Below, one piece after another: positions 7,930 to 17,167 of a stretch of 64,000 nt of DNA. The position numbers were made by a program, and so were the translations under genes. This stretch comes from AC-56 sp963798705 (GTDB lineage Bacteria > Actinomycetota > Thermoleophilia > Solirubrobacterales > 70-9): NCBI GenBank assembly GCA_963798705.1, contig CAWCTW010000005.1, positions 1,302,001 through 1,366,000 on the forward strand. The letters are read 5' to 3'. The notes under the pieces were generated by a model. That model was not told where the DNA came from and ran no database searches. It saw only the letters and a program-made list of their open reading frames with translations. The number at the start of each line of letters is the position of its first letter. Position 1 is the first letter of the stretch.

Positions 7930-9402
7930 TTACGTGCCATCCAGACCCTGCTCGGAGGCCGCCCAACCCCTGGCGCGCTCCACCGCCCGCCCCCATTCGG
8001 CGAACAGGGCCTCGCGCTCGCCGGCACCCATGCGGGGCTCGTAGCGCGCCGCCTCGCGCCACATCGACCGCACCTGCTCGACGTCCCAGATCTCCGTGGC
8101 GATCCCCGCCAGGTAGGCAGCCCCGAGCGCCGTCGTCTCGGGGATCTCGGGAACGACCACCGGCGCCCCGAGCACGTCGGCCTGAAACTGCATCAGCCAG
8201 CCATTCGCGACGGCCCCGCCGTCGGCCTTCAGCGCCTCCAGCTTCCGGCCGGCAGCCGCCTCCTGGGCCCGCACCGCATCGACCGTCTGGTAGGCGATCG
8301 CCTCCAGTGCGGCGCGCGCCAGCTGCGCCCTGCCGGAGCCCCGCGTGAGCCCGATGATCGTGCCGCGGGCGTAGGGGTCCCAGTACGGAGACCCGAGCCC
8401 CGTGAGAGCGGGCACGAAGTACACGCCGTCGTTGCCCTCGAGCGCGCCGGCCAAATCCTCCGTCTCGGCCGCAGAGTCGATGATTCCGAGCCCGTCACGA
8501 AGCCACTGGACCGCCGCCCCGGTGACGAAGACGGCGGCCTCGAGCGCGTAGTCCGTCTCCTCGCCGACCCCCCACGCCACCGTGGTCAGCAAGCCGTCCC
8601 CGGGCTCCGGCGCCTCGCTGCCCGCGTTGAGCAGCACGAAGCTGCCCGTGCCGTACGTGTTCTTGGCCAGGCCCGGGCGGGTGCAGGCCTGCCCGAACAG
8701 CGCCGCCTGCTGGTCGCCGGCGATCCCCGCGACCGGCACCCGGCCGCCGAACTCCTCCGTCGTCCCGTAGACGACCGCCGACCGAACCGGCTCTGGCAGC
8801 GCCGAGGGGTCCACACCCATCAGGCCGCACAGCTCGTCGTCCCAGCGGAGCTTCCGGATGTCGAAGAGCATCGTGCGCGACGCGTTCGAGTAGTCGGTGA
8901 CATGACGGCCGGTGAGCTTGTAGACGAGCCAGGAGTCGATCGTGCCGAAGGCGGCGCCCCGCGCCGCCTCCACGTTCTGCAGCAGCCACTCGATCTTGGT
9001 GCCCGAGAAATAGGGGTCGATCACGAGGCCGGTGCGGTCGCGCACCAGCTGCTCGTGCCCGCCCTCGCGGAGCTCCTCGCAGCGCGCCGCCGTCCGGCGG
9101 TCCTGCCACACGAGCGCGTTGTGGACCGGCTCGCCCGACTTCCGGTCCCAGGCGACCACCGTCTCCCGCTGGTTCGTGATCCCGATGCCCTCCAGGCTCG
9201 CGCCGTCGATCCCGGCGTCGGCGATCGCCCGCGAGGCGACATCGCGCGTCACGTCCCAGATCTCGGCGGCGTCGTGCTCCACCCACCCCGGCCGGGGAAA
9301 GCGCTGCTCGAGCTCCGAGTAGGCACGGCCCGAGATGCGACCCCCGCGATCGAAGACGAGGCACATCGTGCCGGTGGTGCCCTGGTCGATCGCGAGGATC
9401 AC
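7930..9402 (-). CDS. glpK: Glycerol kinase
   Basis: A 490-residue FGGY-family kinase that phosphorylates glycerol with ATP to sn-glycerol 3-phosphate. The N-terminal phosphate motif is AIDQGTTGTMCLVFD, the family signatures GIGITNQRETVVAWD and YFSGTKIEWLLQN are present, and the C-terminal lobe has the GLGSPYWDPYARG and ADGGAVANGWLMQFQAD motifs. Length agrees with the family (about 500). Translation begins at GTG 9402. No glpF or glpD is adjacent; the next gene in the same direction is a PlsC-type acyltransferase, which would use the product. Confidence 0.97.
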   Translation of the reverse strand: MILAIDQGTTGTMCLVFDRGGRISGRAYSELEQRFPRPGWVEHDAAEIWDVTRDVASRAIADAGIDGASLEGIGITNQRETVVAWDRKSGEPVHNALVWQDRRTAARCEELREGGHEQLVRDRTGLVIDPYFSGTKIEWLLQNVEAARGAAFGTIDSWLVYKLTGRHVTDYSNASRTMLFDIRKLRWDDELCGLMGVDPSALPEPVRSAVVYGTTEEFGGRVPVAGIAGDQQAALFGQACTRPGLAKNTYGTGSFVLLNAGSEAPEPGDGLLTTVAWGVGEETDYALEAAVFVTGAAVQWLRDGLGIIDSAAETEDLAGALEGNDGVYFVPALTGLGSPYWDPYARGTIIGLTRGSGRAQLARAALEAIAYQTVDAVRAQEAAAGRKLEALKADGGAVANGWLMQFQADVLGAPVVVPEIPETTALGAAYLAGIATEIWDVEQVRSMWREAARYEPRMGAGEREALFAEWGRAVERARGWAASEQGLDGT

Positions 9403-9417
9403 GTCTGACTCCGGAGG

Positions 9418-10113
9418 CTACCTTCGGGCCCACCAGGCCCGCCCGAAGTCCACGAGCTGCCGCGCCCGGTGGGCAAACCCCCGTGGCGTCCGCCCCGTCG
9501 AGCGGTGCTCGAGCTCGAGCTCGATCTCCCGCACGGCAAAGCCCGCCCGCACCGCGTCGATGGTCATCCCCGTCTCCATGCCATAGCCGCTCGCGAACGG
9601 CACGACGGCGCGCAGCACCTCTGCGCGCATCGCGCGCTGCCCGGAGATCGCCGCGCCAGCGCGGTAGCCGCAGCGTTGCTCGATCGCCCACCTGGCGAAC
9701 CGCAGCGCGACACCGAAGCCTCCGCCCACACGGCGGCTGAACGCCCCCACCGCCAAGTCGCACCGCCCGGCCGCGACCGCGGCCACGAGACGGGGAAGCT
9801 CGCGAGCGGAGTCACCGAGATCACCGTCGCACAGCACGAACACGGGCGGGTCGGCGAGCTCGGCGAGCGGGGCGACGGTGGCAACCGCCGCGCTCATGCT
9901 GCCGCCCTTGCCGTGGGGCCGTCGCCTGCTGACGACCTCGGCTCCACCGGCCAGAGAGAGGTCCGAGGTCCCGTCGCCAGAGCCGTCGTCGGCGACGATG
10001 ATCCGGGCGCCGGGAAACGCCACGCGAAGTGCCTCGATCGTCGCGACGATGCGGTCCGCCTCGTCCCTCGCGGCGACGATGACGACCACCTCGCCTGTTC
10101 GCTCCGCGGGCAA
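9418..10113 (-). CDS. Glycosyltransferase family 2 protein
   Basis: A 231-residue GT-A-fold transferase with VVVIVAARDEADRI at the N terminus, the nucleotide-sugar motif VADDGSGDGT and the metal-binding CDGDLGD. The acceptor-side region has ISGQRAMRAEVL, as in GT2 enzymes that make dolichyl/polyprenyl-phosphate sugars or glucosyl-phosphoglycerate. There is no membrane segment. The open frame starts at TTG 10113; a GTG at 10092 is equally plausible. It lies 15 bases upstream of glpK in the same direction, so they are probably co-transcribed. Sugar donor and acceptor are unknown. Confidence 0.85.
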   Translation of the reverse strand: MPAERTGEVVVIVAARDEADRIVATIEALRVAFPGARIIVADDGSGDGTSDLSLAGGAEVVSRRRPHGKGGSMSAAVATVAPLAELADPPVFVLCDGDLGDSARELPRLVAAVAAGRCDLAVGAFSRRVGGGFGVALRFARWAIEQRCGYRAGAAISGQRAMRAEVLRAVVPFASGYGMETGMTIDAVRAGFAVREIELELEHRSTGRTPRGFAHRARQLVDFGRAWWARR

Positions 10114-10133
10114 GGCGGATATTGTGCCGCGCC

Positions 10134-10352
10134 ATGCCTGATATCGGCATCCCCGCCCACATCACCGGAACCGTCTGGAAGATCGAGGTCAAGCCGGGCG
10201 ACGACGTCGACGAGGGCGACACCGTCGTCATCCTCGAGTCGATGAAGATGGAGATGCCGGTCGAGGCCGAGGATCCGGGCACCGTCAAGGAGATCCGCTG
10301 CGAGGAGGGCCAATCGGTCCAGGAGGGCGACGTCCTCGTCGTCCTCGAGTAG
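10134..10352 (+). CDS. Biotin/lipoyl attachment-domain carrier protein
   Basis: A 72-residue free-standing biotinyl domain. The attachment lysine is in ILESMKMEMPVEAE at about residue 38, with the flanking two-fold symmetrical half motifs GDDVDEGDTVVILE and GQSVQEGDVLVVLE. It is the acetyl-CoA or propionyl-CoA carboxylase BCCP type, without the usual Pro/Ala-rich linker or oligomerisation part. A carboxylase subunit is not encoded nearby; the crotonase gene begins four bases after its stop. It would need biotin, and the biotin genes are 2 kb downstream. Confidence 0.92.
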   Translation: MPDIGIPAHITGTVWKIEVKPGDDVDEGDTVVILESMKMEMPVEAEDPGTVKEIRCEEGQSVQEGDVLVVLE

Positions 10353-10356
10353 CGCC

Positions 10357-11190
10357 ATGGCCCCCGACCCCGGCGCCGACGGCGGGCGGTCGGAGCTCGC
10401 CGGCGGCAAGCTCGTCCTCGACCACCCGGCGCCGGCCGTCGCCCGCCTGACGATCGCCAACCCGTCGCGCCGCAACGCACTCGACCACGACATCCTGAAC
10501 GCGCTCGCGGAGACGCTTCCGGAGCTCGATCGCGGGATCGAGATCCGCTGCGTCGTGATCACCGGCGCCGGGGATCTGTTCTCGGCCGGCTACGACATCG
10601 GCGGGATCCCGGACGAGACGTTCGCCGGTGACGCCGAGGCGCTCGTCGCCCATCCCTTCCACGAGGCGATGGAGGCCGTGAGCGCCCACCCCTATCCGGT
10701 GCTCGCCGCGATCAACGGTCACTGCCTCGGCGGAGGGCTGGAGCTGGCGGTTCGGTGCGACCTGCGCCTCTGCGCCGTCAGCGCGAAGCTGGGGATGCCG
10801 CCGGCGAAGCTGGGCCTCATCTACAGCCACACCGGGCTGCAGAAGTTCATCGACGTGGTCGGCTACGGCCGGACCAAGGAGCTGTTTCTGACCGGCCGCA
10901 ACATCAGCGGGCCGCGGGCCATGGCCATCGGGCTGGTGAACGACACGGTTCCCGAGGACCGGCTGCCCGAGGAGGCCGTGGCGCTCGCCTCGGAGATCGC
11001 CGAGGGCGCGCCGCTCAGCGCCCGCGGCAACAAGCACGCGATCGAGACGCTCAACTCCCACCCTCGCCTGACCCCCGAGCAGGAGCGCGAGCTGATCGAG
11101 CTGCGGCGCTCGTGCTTCACGTCCGAGGACTTCCGGGAGGGAATCCGGGCGTTCGGCGAGAAGCGCAAGCCCGAGTGGCGCGGGCGGTAG
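10357..11190 (+). CDS. Enoyl-CoA hydratase/isomerase family protein
   Basis: A 277-residue crotonase-fold protein. The oxyanion-hole segments are FSAGYDIGG (about 72) and INGHCLGGGLELAVRCDL (about 114). The first hydratase glutamate (GGGLE) is kept, but the second, normally in a Pro-Glu pair, is Ala (MPPAKLGLIY). Ordinary enoyl-CoA hydration is therefore doubtful and an isomerase, hydrolase or decarboxylase reaction is possible. Four bases separate it from the biotinyl carrier gene, which indicates one transcript. Confidence 0.88.
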   Translation: MAPDPGADGGRSELAGGKLVLDHPAPAVARLTIANPSRRNALDHDILNALAETLPELDRGIEIRCVVITGAGDLFSAGYDIGGIPDETFAGDAEALVAHPFHEAMEAVSAHPYPVLAAINGHCLGGGLELAVRCDLRLCAVSAKLGMPPAKLGLIYSHTGLQKFIDVVGYGRTKELFLTGRNISGPRAMAIGLVNDTVPEDRLPEEAVALASEIAEGAPLSARGNKHAIETLNSHPRLTPEQERELIELRRSCFTSEDFREGIRAFGEKRKPEWRGR

Positions 11191-11301
11191 CGGCGAGAGC
11201 TCGGTGCCGGATCGTGGCGCGCCGCGTGGGCATGGCCGGGTGGGGCAGCGCCCGCCTCCCCGGCATCCGCGGGCCGGCGCGGACGGCTTTCGCGCGCTCC
11301 C

Positions 11302-12411
11302 CTACTCGCCCAGCTTCGCCCGCAGCCGCAGCACCCGATTCACGGAGCGCTCGAAGTCCGAGCGCTTCAGCGTCCCCTTCCGCAGCTTCTCACGCAGGGC
11401 GTGGCCGGCCTTCGATGCCGCGCCCTCGCCGGTGAACAGCAGCAGGTCGGCGCCCGCCTTGGCCGCGGCAGCCCCCACCCTGGCGGGGCCGCCGAAGTCG
11501 GCCGCCGACGTGGTCTCCAAGGCATCCGTGATCGAGACCCCCTTGAAGCCCATCCGGCCGCGGAGCTCGCCCGTCGCGATCGACTTGGTGAAGGCGGCGG
11601 GCCGGCGGGAGAAGTGCGTGTAGACAGCCGTGCTGAGCATCACCAGCTTGCCGTGCTTGGCCGCGAACGGCCCGTATGGCTTCTCGTCGATGCGCCTCAG
11701 CTCGGCGCGCGAGAGCATGATCTTCTGCACGGCGAAGTCCGTGTCGCGCTTGGCCGCACCGAGCCCGGGGAAATGCTTGCCCGTGCCGGCCACGCCATGC
11801 CGCTGCATGGCGGCCGCAAAGGGGACCGCCGTCTGAATCACTCGGTTCGGGCTGCTGCCGAAGCTGCGGTGCTGGGCGCTGATCGCGCTTCCCGGCCTGC
11901 CGACGTCCAGCACGGGCGCCAGGTTCACGTTGACGCCGACGCGCTTCAGGTTGCGGGCCGTCCTCGCTCCCTGCCGGCGGCTGTAGCGCTTGCCGCGGCG
12001 GCCCATCTCCTCCGCGGATGCGCTCGGCGGGCCCGGCAGGCGCTTCACCAGGCCACCCTCCTGGTCGATCATGATGAGCAGCGGACTGCGCAGGCCTGGC
12101 GGGCGCTTGATCCCCTGAAGCCTGCGGATCAGATGCCGGGCATGGCGCTTGGTCCCGAGGTTCTCGTCGAACAGGATCACCCCGGCGAGCTTGCCCTGGC
12201 CGATCATGCGCTTCACCTTGGACGGAGGGCTTCCCCCGGGGAAGCCGGTGATGAGGCGCTCTCCGGCAAGCTGCGCGATCGAGAGCCTGTCGGCGCGTGA
12301 CTCCCGCTTGGGCGTGCCGTCGGCGAGCGCGACCCAGATCGCGGCGCCGATCGCCGCGACCAAAAGGATCGCGGTGATTCTGCGTCTCCAGAAAGTCAGC
12401 TTCCCCGGCAA
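11302..12411 (-). CDS. Glycoside hydrolase family 3 (NagZ-like), membrane-anchored
   Basis: A 369-residue GH3 N-terminal-domain protein. An uncleaved signal or anchor helix (ITAILLVAAIGAAIWVALA) occupies about 12-30, so the enzyme is likely outside the membrane. Family motifs are MIDQEGGLVKRLPGPP, GTGKHFPGLGAAKRDTD and the nucleophile Asp in GVSITDALE. In canonical NagZ the general acid/base His comes from a D-S-H loop; here the loop reads D-T-D, so the classical dyad is incomplete. It may cleave beta-N-acetylhexosaminides of peptidoglycan or be a divergent binding protein. Start is TTG 12411, with GGATGG upstream. Confidence 0.87.
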   Translation of the reverse strand: MPGKLTFWRRRITAILLVAAIGAAIWVALADGTPKRESRADRLSIAQLAGERLITGFPGGSPPSKVKRMIGQGKLAGVILFDENLGTKRHARHLIRRLQGIKRPPGLRSPLLIMIDQEGGLVKRLPGPPSASAEEMGRRGKRYSRRQGARTARNLKRVGVNVNLAPVLDVGRPGSAISAQHRSFGSSPNRVIQTAVPFAAAMQRHGVAGTGKHFPGLGAAKRDTDFAVQKIMLSRAELRRIDEKPYGPFAAKHGKLVMLSTAVYTHFSRRPAAFTKSIATGELRGRMGFKGVSITDALETTSAADFGGPARVGAAAAKAGADLLLFTGEGAASKAGHALREKLRKGTLKRSDFERSVNRVLRLRAKLGE

Positions 12412-12514
12412 GCGGAGCCATCCTATGCATCGGCGTCGTCCGAGGTGACGCCTAGCCTTCGCGCGTGCCGGTCACCCTGGCCGTTGGACCGATCCCACCA
12501 CCCGCTGATTTTCG

Positions 12515-13672
12515 ATGGCACCGCTGATCACGTTCGACGAAGCAATGGAGCTCGCCGCGATCTCCACGCACGAGGAGATCACGGCGCTGGTGGAGCGTGC
12601 CTGGGAGGTGCGCACGGAGCGGTTCGGCGACTCCACCGACATGTGCTCGCTCGTGAACGCCAAGTCGGGCGGGTGTGCTGAGGACTGCGGCTTCTGCGCT
12701 CAGTCGCGCTACGCGGAGGCCGACACCCCGATGCACGCGATGATGGAGCCGGATCAGATCCTCGAGCACGCCCGGGCCGCCGAGGCCGCCGGCGCGCATC
12801 GCTTCTGCATGGTCACCCAGGGACAGGGGCTCTCGCGGCGGGACTTCGAGAAGATCGTCGAGGGGGCGCGCCTGGTCGCGGACAACACGAACCTGAAGCG
12901 CTGCGTGTCGATCGGGCACATGTCCCCCGGCCGCGCCAAGCGTCTCGCCGATGCGGGCGTTCAGCGGGTCCACCACAACGTCGAGACCGCCCGCTCTCAC
13001 TATCCCGAGGTCTCGACGACGGTCCGCTACGAGGGCCGCGTCCGCACCATCGACGCCGTGAAGGAGGCGGGCCTGGAAAGCTGCGTGGGCGGCATCCTCA
13101 ATCTCGGGGAGACCCCACGGCAGCGAGTGGAGATGGCGTTCGAGCTCGCGGAGATCGACCCGACGTCCGTGCCGATCAACCTGCTCAACCCCCGGTCCGG
13201 GACCAAGTTCGGCGACCGGACGCTGATGGATCCCTGGGAGGTCGTCAAGTGGGTGGCCATCTTCCGCCTGATCCTCCCCGACGCGCTGTTCCGGCTCTGC
13301 GGCGGACGGGTCGAGAACCTCGAGGATCTCCAGCCGCTCGCCGTCAAGGCGGGGCTGAACGGCGTGATGATGGGCAACTTCCTGACGACGCTGGGGGCCG
13401 AGCCGGCCGACGACCGCGCGATGTTCGAGGACCTCGGGCTCAACGTCGCCCGCCAGGACGACAACGGTGCCAACCCGCGGCCCGACAACCGCGCCGGGTG
13501 GCTCGACGGCGAGACCCCGCAGACTCCGGTGGACGACCTGATCGACAGCCAGGCGGAGGCGCCCTTCTGGGATCCGTCGACGCAGCTTCGCGTCGTCAAG
13601 AAGAAGCACAAGCCGCCGCCCTATCCGGGGCTCGACGCCTCCGCCCCTCAGCCGGCTGGCTGGGGCGACTGA
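12515..13672 (+). CDS. bioB: Biotin synthase
   Basis: A 385-residue radical-SAM enzyme that inserts sulfur into dethiobiotin. The [4Fe-4S] motif C-x3-C-x2-C is in CAEDCGFCAQSRY (about 51), and the HHNVETARSHYPEV and INLLNPRSGTKF motifs are typical of BioB; cysteines and the Arg for the [2Fe-2S] cluster region are kept. The C terminus is about 40 residues longer than usual and rich in Pro and Lys (KKKHKPPPYPG). It is the first gene of a bioB-bioF-bioD run. No clear ribosome-binding site precedes ATG 12515, and no BirA-like operator is obvious. Confidence 0.97.
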   Translation: MAPLITFDEAMELAAISTHEEITALVERAWEVRTERFGDSTDMCSLVNAKSGGCAEDCGFCAQSRYAEADTPMHAMMEPDQILEHARAAEAAGAHRFCMVTQGQGLSRRDFEKIVEGARLVADNTNLKRCVSIGHMSPGRAKRLADAGVQRVHHNVETARSHYPEVSTTVRYEGRVRTIDAVKEAGLESCVGGILNLGETPRQRVEMAFELAEIDPTSVPINLLNPRSGTKFGDRTLMDPWEVVKWVAIFRLILPDALFRLCGGRVENLEDLQPLAVKAGLNGVMMGNFLTTLGAEPADDRAMFEDLGLNVARQDDNGANPRPDNRAGWLDGETPQTPVDDLIDSQAEAPFWDPSTQLRVVKKKHKPPPYPGLDASAPQPAGWGD

Positions 13673-13691
13673 GGTCGGACGCGCCCGCCCG

Positions 13692-14903
13692 ATGAGCGAC
13701 ATCGGCGACCGCCTGAGCGAGCTGCACACGGCGGGGCTGTATCGCCGCCTGCGGTTGATCGAAGGCCCTCAGGGCCCGCGTGTGACTCTCGACGGGGCCG
13801 AGGTGCTGCTCCTCTGCTCCAACAACTACCTGGGGCTCGCCGACCATCCCCGCGTGCGCCAGGCCGCCGCCGACGCCGCCGAGCGCTTCGGCGCCGGAGC
13901 CGGGGCGTCGCGACTGATCTCGGGAAACATGTCGCTTCACGAGCGCCTCGAGAGGCGGCTCGCCGACTTCACCGGATACGAGGCGGCGCTCCTCTTCGGC
14001 TCCGGCTACCTCGCCAACCTCGGAACGGTGGCCGCGCTCGCCGGTCGCGGTCAGGTCGTCCTCTCCGACGAGCTCAACCACGCCAGCCTCATCGACGGCT
14101 GCCGGATCTCGCGAGCCGACCGGTTCGTCTACCGCCATGCCGACCTGGAGCACCTGTCGTGGGGGCTTCGCCAGGCGGGTGGGCGCGCCTCCCTGATCGT
14201 CACCGACGCGATCTTCTCGATGGACGGCGACGTCGCTCCGATCGGGGAGATCCTCGAGCTGGCGCGGCGGCACGGCTGCCGACTGCTGGTCGACGAGGCG
14301 CACGCGACCGGGTCCCTCGGCTCCGGCGGCCGCGGGGCGGTCGCGGCGGCGGGCCTCTCCGGGGAGGTCGACGTGGTCGTCGGCACGCTGGGCAAGACCC
14401 TCGGCAGCTACGGCGCCTACGTTTGCGCGAGCACGGAGATCGTGGAGCTGCTCGTCAACGTGGCCCGGCCCTTCATCTTCTCGACGGCCCTCCCACCCCC
14501 CGCGGTCGGGGCCGCGATCGCAGCCATCGGCATGCTTGAGAGCCAGCCCGGGATGGTCGATCACCTGCGCCGAAACGGCGCCACGCTGCGCGAGGCGCTG
14601 GCCGCGCAGGGGCTCGACGTCGGGCCCTCGCGCACTCAGATCGTGCCGGTCGTCGTGGGCGCCGCCGCGGTCGCGGTGAGCCTCTGCGAGCGGGCTCTGG
14701 AGGGCCGCGTGTTCGCCCAGGCGATTCGACCGCCGACGGTGCCCCCCGACACCTCGCGGCTGCGCCTGTCGGTCATGGCCAACCACCGGCCGAACGATCT
14801 GCGGGCCGCGGCGCGGGTCATCGCGGGCGCCGCCGCCGAGCTGGGCGTCGGCCGGGGCGGGCGGGCGGAGCCGGCCCCGCTGAAGCTCCGAGAAGCCGCG
14901 TAG
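13692..14903 (+). CDS. bioF: 8-amino-7-oxononanoate synthase
   Basis: A 403-residue PLP-dependent alpha-oxoamine synthase which condenses pimeloyl thioester with alanine. The opening LCSNNYLGLADHPRV and the GSGYLANLGTV region are characteristic; the aspartate and histidine contacts are in LLVDEAHATGSLG, and the PLP lysine is in VVGTLGKTLGSYGAYV. Length fits the family. It follows bioB after 19 bases and its stop abuts the TTG start of bioD, so it is the middle gene of the operon. KBL, the related glycine ligase, is excluded by context. Confidence 0.95.
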   Translation: MSDIGDRLSELHTAGLYRRLRLIEGPQGPRVTLDGAEVLLLCSNNYLGLADHPRVRQAAADAAERFGAGAGASRLISGNMSLHERLERRLADFTGYEAALLFGSGYLANLGTVAALAGRGQVVLSDELNHASLIDGCRISRADRFVYRHADLEHLSWGLRQAGGRASLIVTDAIFSMDGDVAPIGEILELARRHGCRLLVDEAHATGSLGSGGRGAVAAAGLSGEVDVVVGTLGKTLGSYGAYVCASTEIVELLVNVARPFIFSTALPPPAVGAAIAAIGMLESQPGMVDHLRRNGATLREALAAQGLDVGPSRTQIVPVVVGAAAVAVSLCERALEGRVFAQAIRPPTVPPDTSRLRLSVMANHRPNDLRAAARVIAGAAAELGVGRGGRAEPAPLKLREAA

Positions 14904-15560
14904 TTGCGCGGCGTCTTCGTCACGGGAACCGGCACCGAGGTCGGCAAGACCGTCGTCGCCGCCGTCATCGCGCACACGCACGCGAGCGACGGCGCACGGG
15001 TGGCGGCCTTCAAGCCCGCCGTCAGCGGCCTGGAGGAGGGCGGCGAGGCCGATCACGCCCTGCTTCGCAGGGCGTCGGGCTCGACGCAGTCGGACGACGA
15101 GATTGCCCCGTATCGCTACGACCCGCCGGTCTCACCGCACCTGGGAGCCGAGCTCGCCGGCGAGCGAATCGACCCAGACCGCCTGCTGGCGGCCGCCCGA
15201 GCGGCGGCGGAGGGCGCCGGCCTGCTGGTCTGCGAGGGGGTCGGCGGCCTCCTCGTCCCGCTGACCCTGGGCTACCTCGTCCGGGACCTGGCGCGGGATC
15301 TCGCCCTGCCACTGGTCGTCGCCGCCTCGCCCGGCCTGGGGACGATCAACCACACGCTGCTCACCGTCGAATCCGCCCGCGCCGTGGGGCTGGAGGTGGC
15401 CGCGGTCGTCCTCACGCCGTGGCCGGATCAGCCCGGGACGCTCGAGACGTCCAACCGCGAGGCCATCTCACGGCTGGGGGCGGTCGACGTCGCCGTGCTG
15501 CCGCCGATCGGCCTCGCGGACCCGGACGGCTGGCCCTCGCTCGCCCTGCCCTGGAGCTAG
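14904..15560 (+). CDS. bioD: Dethiobiotin synthetase
   Basis: A 218-residue P-loop ATPase that closes the ureido ring of dethiobiotin using CO2 and ATP. The P-loop is FVTGTGTEVGKTVV at the N terminus, followed by FKPAVSGLEEG with the carbamate-binding Lys, the metal-binding Glu in CEGVGGLLVP, and VLTPWP near the adenine site. Translation starts at TTG 14904, directly after the bioF stop. The gene converges on the DHA2 exporter and overlaps it by four bases. Confidence 0.95.
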   Translation: MRGVFVTGTGTEVGKTVVAAVIAHTHASDGARVAAFKPAVSGLEEGGEADHALLRRASGSTQSDDEIAPYRYDPPVSPHLGAELAGERIDPDRLLAAARAAAEGAGLLVCEGVGGLLVPLTLGYLVRDLARDLALPLVVAASPGLGTINHTLLTVESARAVGLEVAAVVLTPWPDQPGTLETSNREAISRLGAVDVAVLPPIGLADPDGWPSLALPWS

Positions 15561-17167
15561 GCCCCCGCGCTGTGCTCGCCGGTCGCGAGCTCCCCGGCCG
15601 GCGTCACGCCGCCGGCCGGGGCGTCGGCCTCGCCCTCGCCGGAGCGGCGCGAGCGGATCAGCGTCACGGCGACGATCACGCCGGCGAGCGCGACTCCGGT
15701 CGCAACCTTCATCGAGGACGCGAACGCGCCGATGAAGGCCTCGCGCGAGGCCGCGGCGATCTGGGCCGCCTGGTCGTGGCTGACGCCGTTGGGGACCGTG
15801 GAGACTCCCCCGCCGAGACCGTGTGCGATGTCGCTGCGCTGCCCGGCCGTCAGGCCCGAGCCGGCCAGCGACGAGTCGAGGTCCGAGCGGGCCGCAGCCT
15901 GGAAGACCGCGCCGATCACCGCGACGCCGAGCGTGCCACCGATCATCCGGTTCATGGAGAGGATCCCCGATGCGATGCCGGCCTTGACGTCGGCGACGGC
16001 GTTCATGGCGGCCGTCGACATCGGCGACATCACCAAGGCCATTCCGACGCCCATGAGGATGAACGAGGGGAAGAGGTCGCCGTAGGTGGTGGAGGGGTCG
16101 ATCCGGGTCAGCCAGAACATCGCCGCAGAGACCAGCGTGAGCCCGACAGCGATCGGGATCCTGGCCCCGATCCTGTCGGTCAGCCGCCCGGCGATCGGGG
16201 CGATGGCGACGATCATCAGCGTCGCCGGCAGGAAGCGCACGCCGGCCTGAAGCGGCGAATAGCCCAGCATGTTCTGCATATACAGGGCGAGGAAGAAGAA
16301 CTGCGCCAGCATCGCGAAGGTGACGATCAGCGCGATCAGGTTGGAGCCCACGAAGTTGCGGCTGGCGAACAGCCGGAACTCGACCATCGGGGCCGCCACC
16401 CGCAGCTCGACCAACACGAAGACGCCGAGCATCGCGACCGAGCCGGCGAGCAGGGAGAGGACCGAGACGGAGCCCCAGCCCCACGAGTTGCCCTCGATCA
16501 GGGCCAGCACGAGGGCGGTGAGAGCCACCGTCAGCGTGCCCACGCCGGCGTAGTCGACCTTGCGGCCGACGGTGTGGTCTCGCGACTCGCGCACCGCGAA
16601 CAACGTGGCGATGACCGCTCCGAAGCCGACGGGCAGGTTGATGAAGAAGATCGCGCGCCACGAGACCGCCTCGGTGAGGAAGCCGCCCAGCACGGGGCCG
16701 ATCGCGAGGGCGAGCGCCGAGACGCCGGCCCAGGTCCCGATCGCCTTGCCCCGCTCGTCCGGCGGGAAGGCATTGGTCACGATCGAGAGCGTCGCGGGCA
16801 TCATCAGCGCGCCGCCGATGCCCTGGATCACACGGCTTCCGACCAGCCAGGTCGTGTCGGGCGCGAACCCCGCCGTGGCCGAGGAGACGGAGAAGAGCAC
16901 GACGCCGATCAGGAAGGTCAGGCGGCGGCCGAAGATGTCGCCCAGCCGGCCGCCCGTCGCCAGGAAGACGGCGAAGGCGAGCGTGTAGCCGTTGATGATC
17001 CACTCGAGGCTCGACAGGCTCGAGCCGAGGTCGCGCTCGATCGACGGAAGCGCCACGTTCACGACCGTGTTGTCGAGCATGATCATGAACAACGCGAAGC
17101 ACATGGCGCCGAGGGTCCACCACTTGCGATTCGCGTCGGTGATCAGGCGCGCCTGGTGACCGGTCAC
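15557..17167 (-). CDS. DHA2-family (14-TM) MFS drug transporter
   Basis: A 536-residue proton-driven exporter of the EmrB/QacA group. About 14 hydrophobic segments can be seen. Motif A is GGRLGDIFGRR after TM2, LDNTVVNVALP (motif D1) is in TM1, and GPVLGGFLTEAVSWRAIFFI (motif C) is in TM5. The periplasmic loop before the last TM is long (about residues 395-480) and Ala/Gly-rich. Its ATG overlaps the stop of the MarR regulator by four bases, so both form one self-regulated resistance unit. Substrates are not predictable. Confidence 0.95.
   Translation of the reverse strand: MTGHQARLITDANRKWWTLGAMCFALFMIMLDNTVVNVALPSIERDLGSSLSSLEWIINGYTLAFAVFLATGGRLGDIFGRRLTFLIGVVLFSVSSATAGFAPDTTWLVGSRVIQGIGGALMMPATLSIVTNAFPPDERGKAIGTWAGVSALALAIGPVLGGFLTEAVSWRAIFFINLPVGFGAVIATLFAVRESRDHTVGRKVDYAGVGTLTVALTALVLALIEGNSWGWGSVSVLSLLAGSVAMLGVFVLVELRVAAPMVEFRLFASRNFVGSNLIALIVTFAMLAQFFFLALYMQNMLGYSPLQAGVRFLPATLMIVAIAPIAGRLTDRIGARIPIAVGLTLVSAAMFWLTRIDPSTTYGDLFPSFILMGVGMALVMSPMSTAAMNAVADVKAGIASGILSMNRMIGGTLGVAVIGAVFQAAARSDLDSSLAGSGLTAGQRSDIAHGLGGGVSTVPNGVSHDQAAQIAAASREAFIGAFASSMKVATGVALAGVIVAVTLIRSRRSGEGEADAPAGGVTPAGELATGEHSAGA

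Noticed and set aside
12412..12514. Biotin operator (BirA site) before bioB
   Set aside because: I looked for a TTGTAAAC-type inverted repeat and saw none in the 103-base gap.
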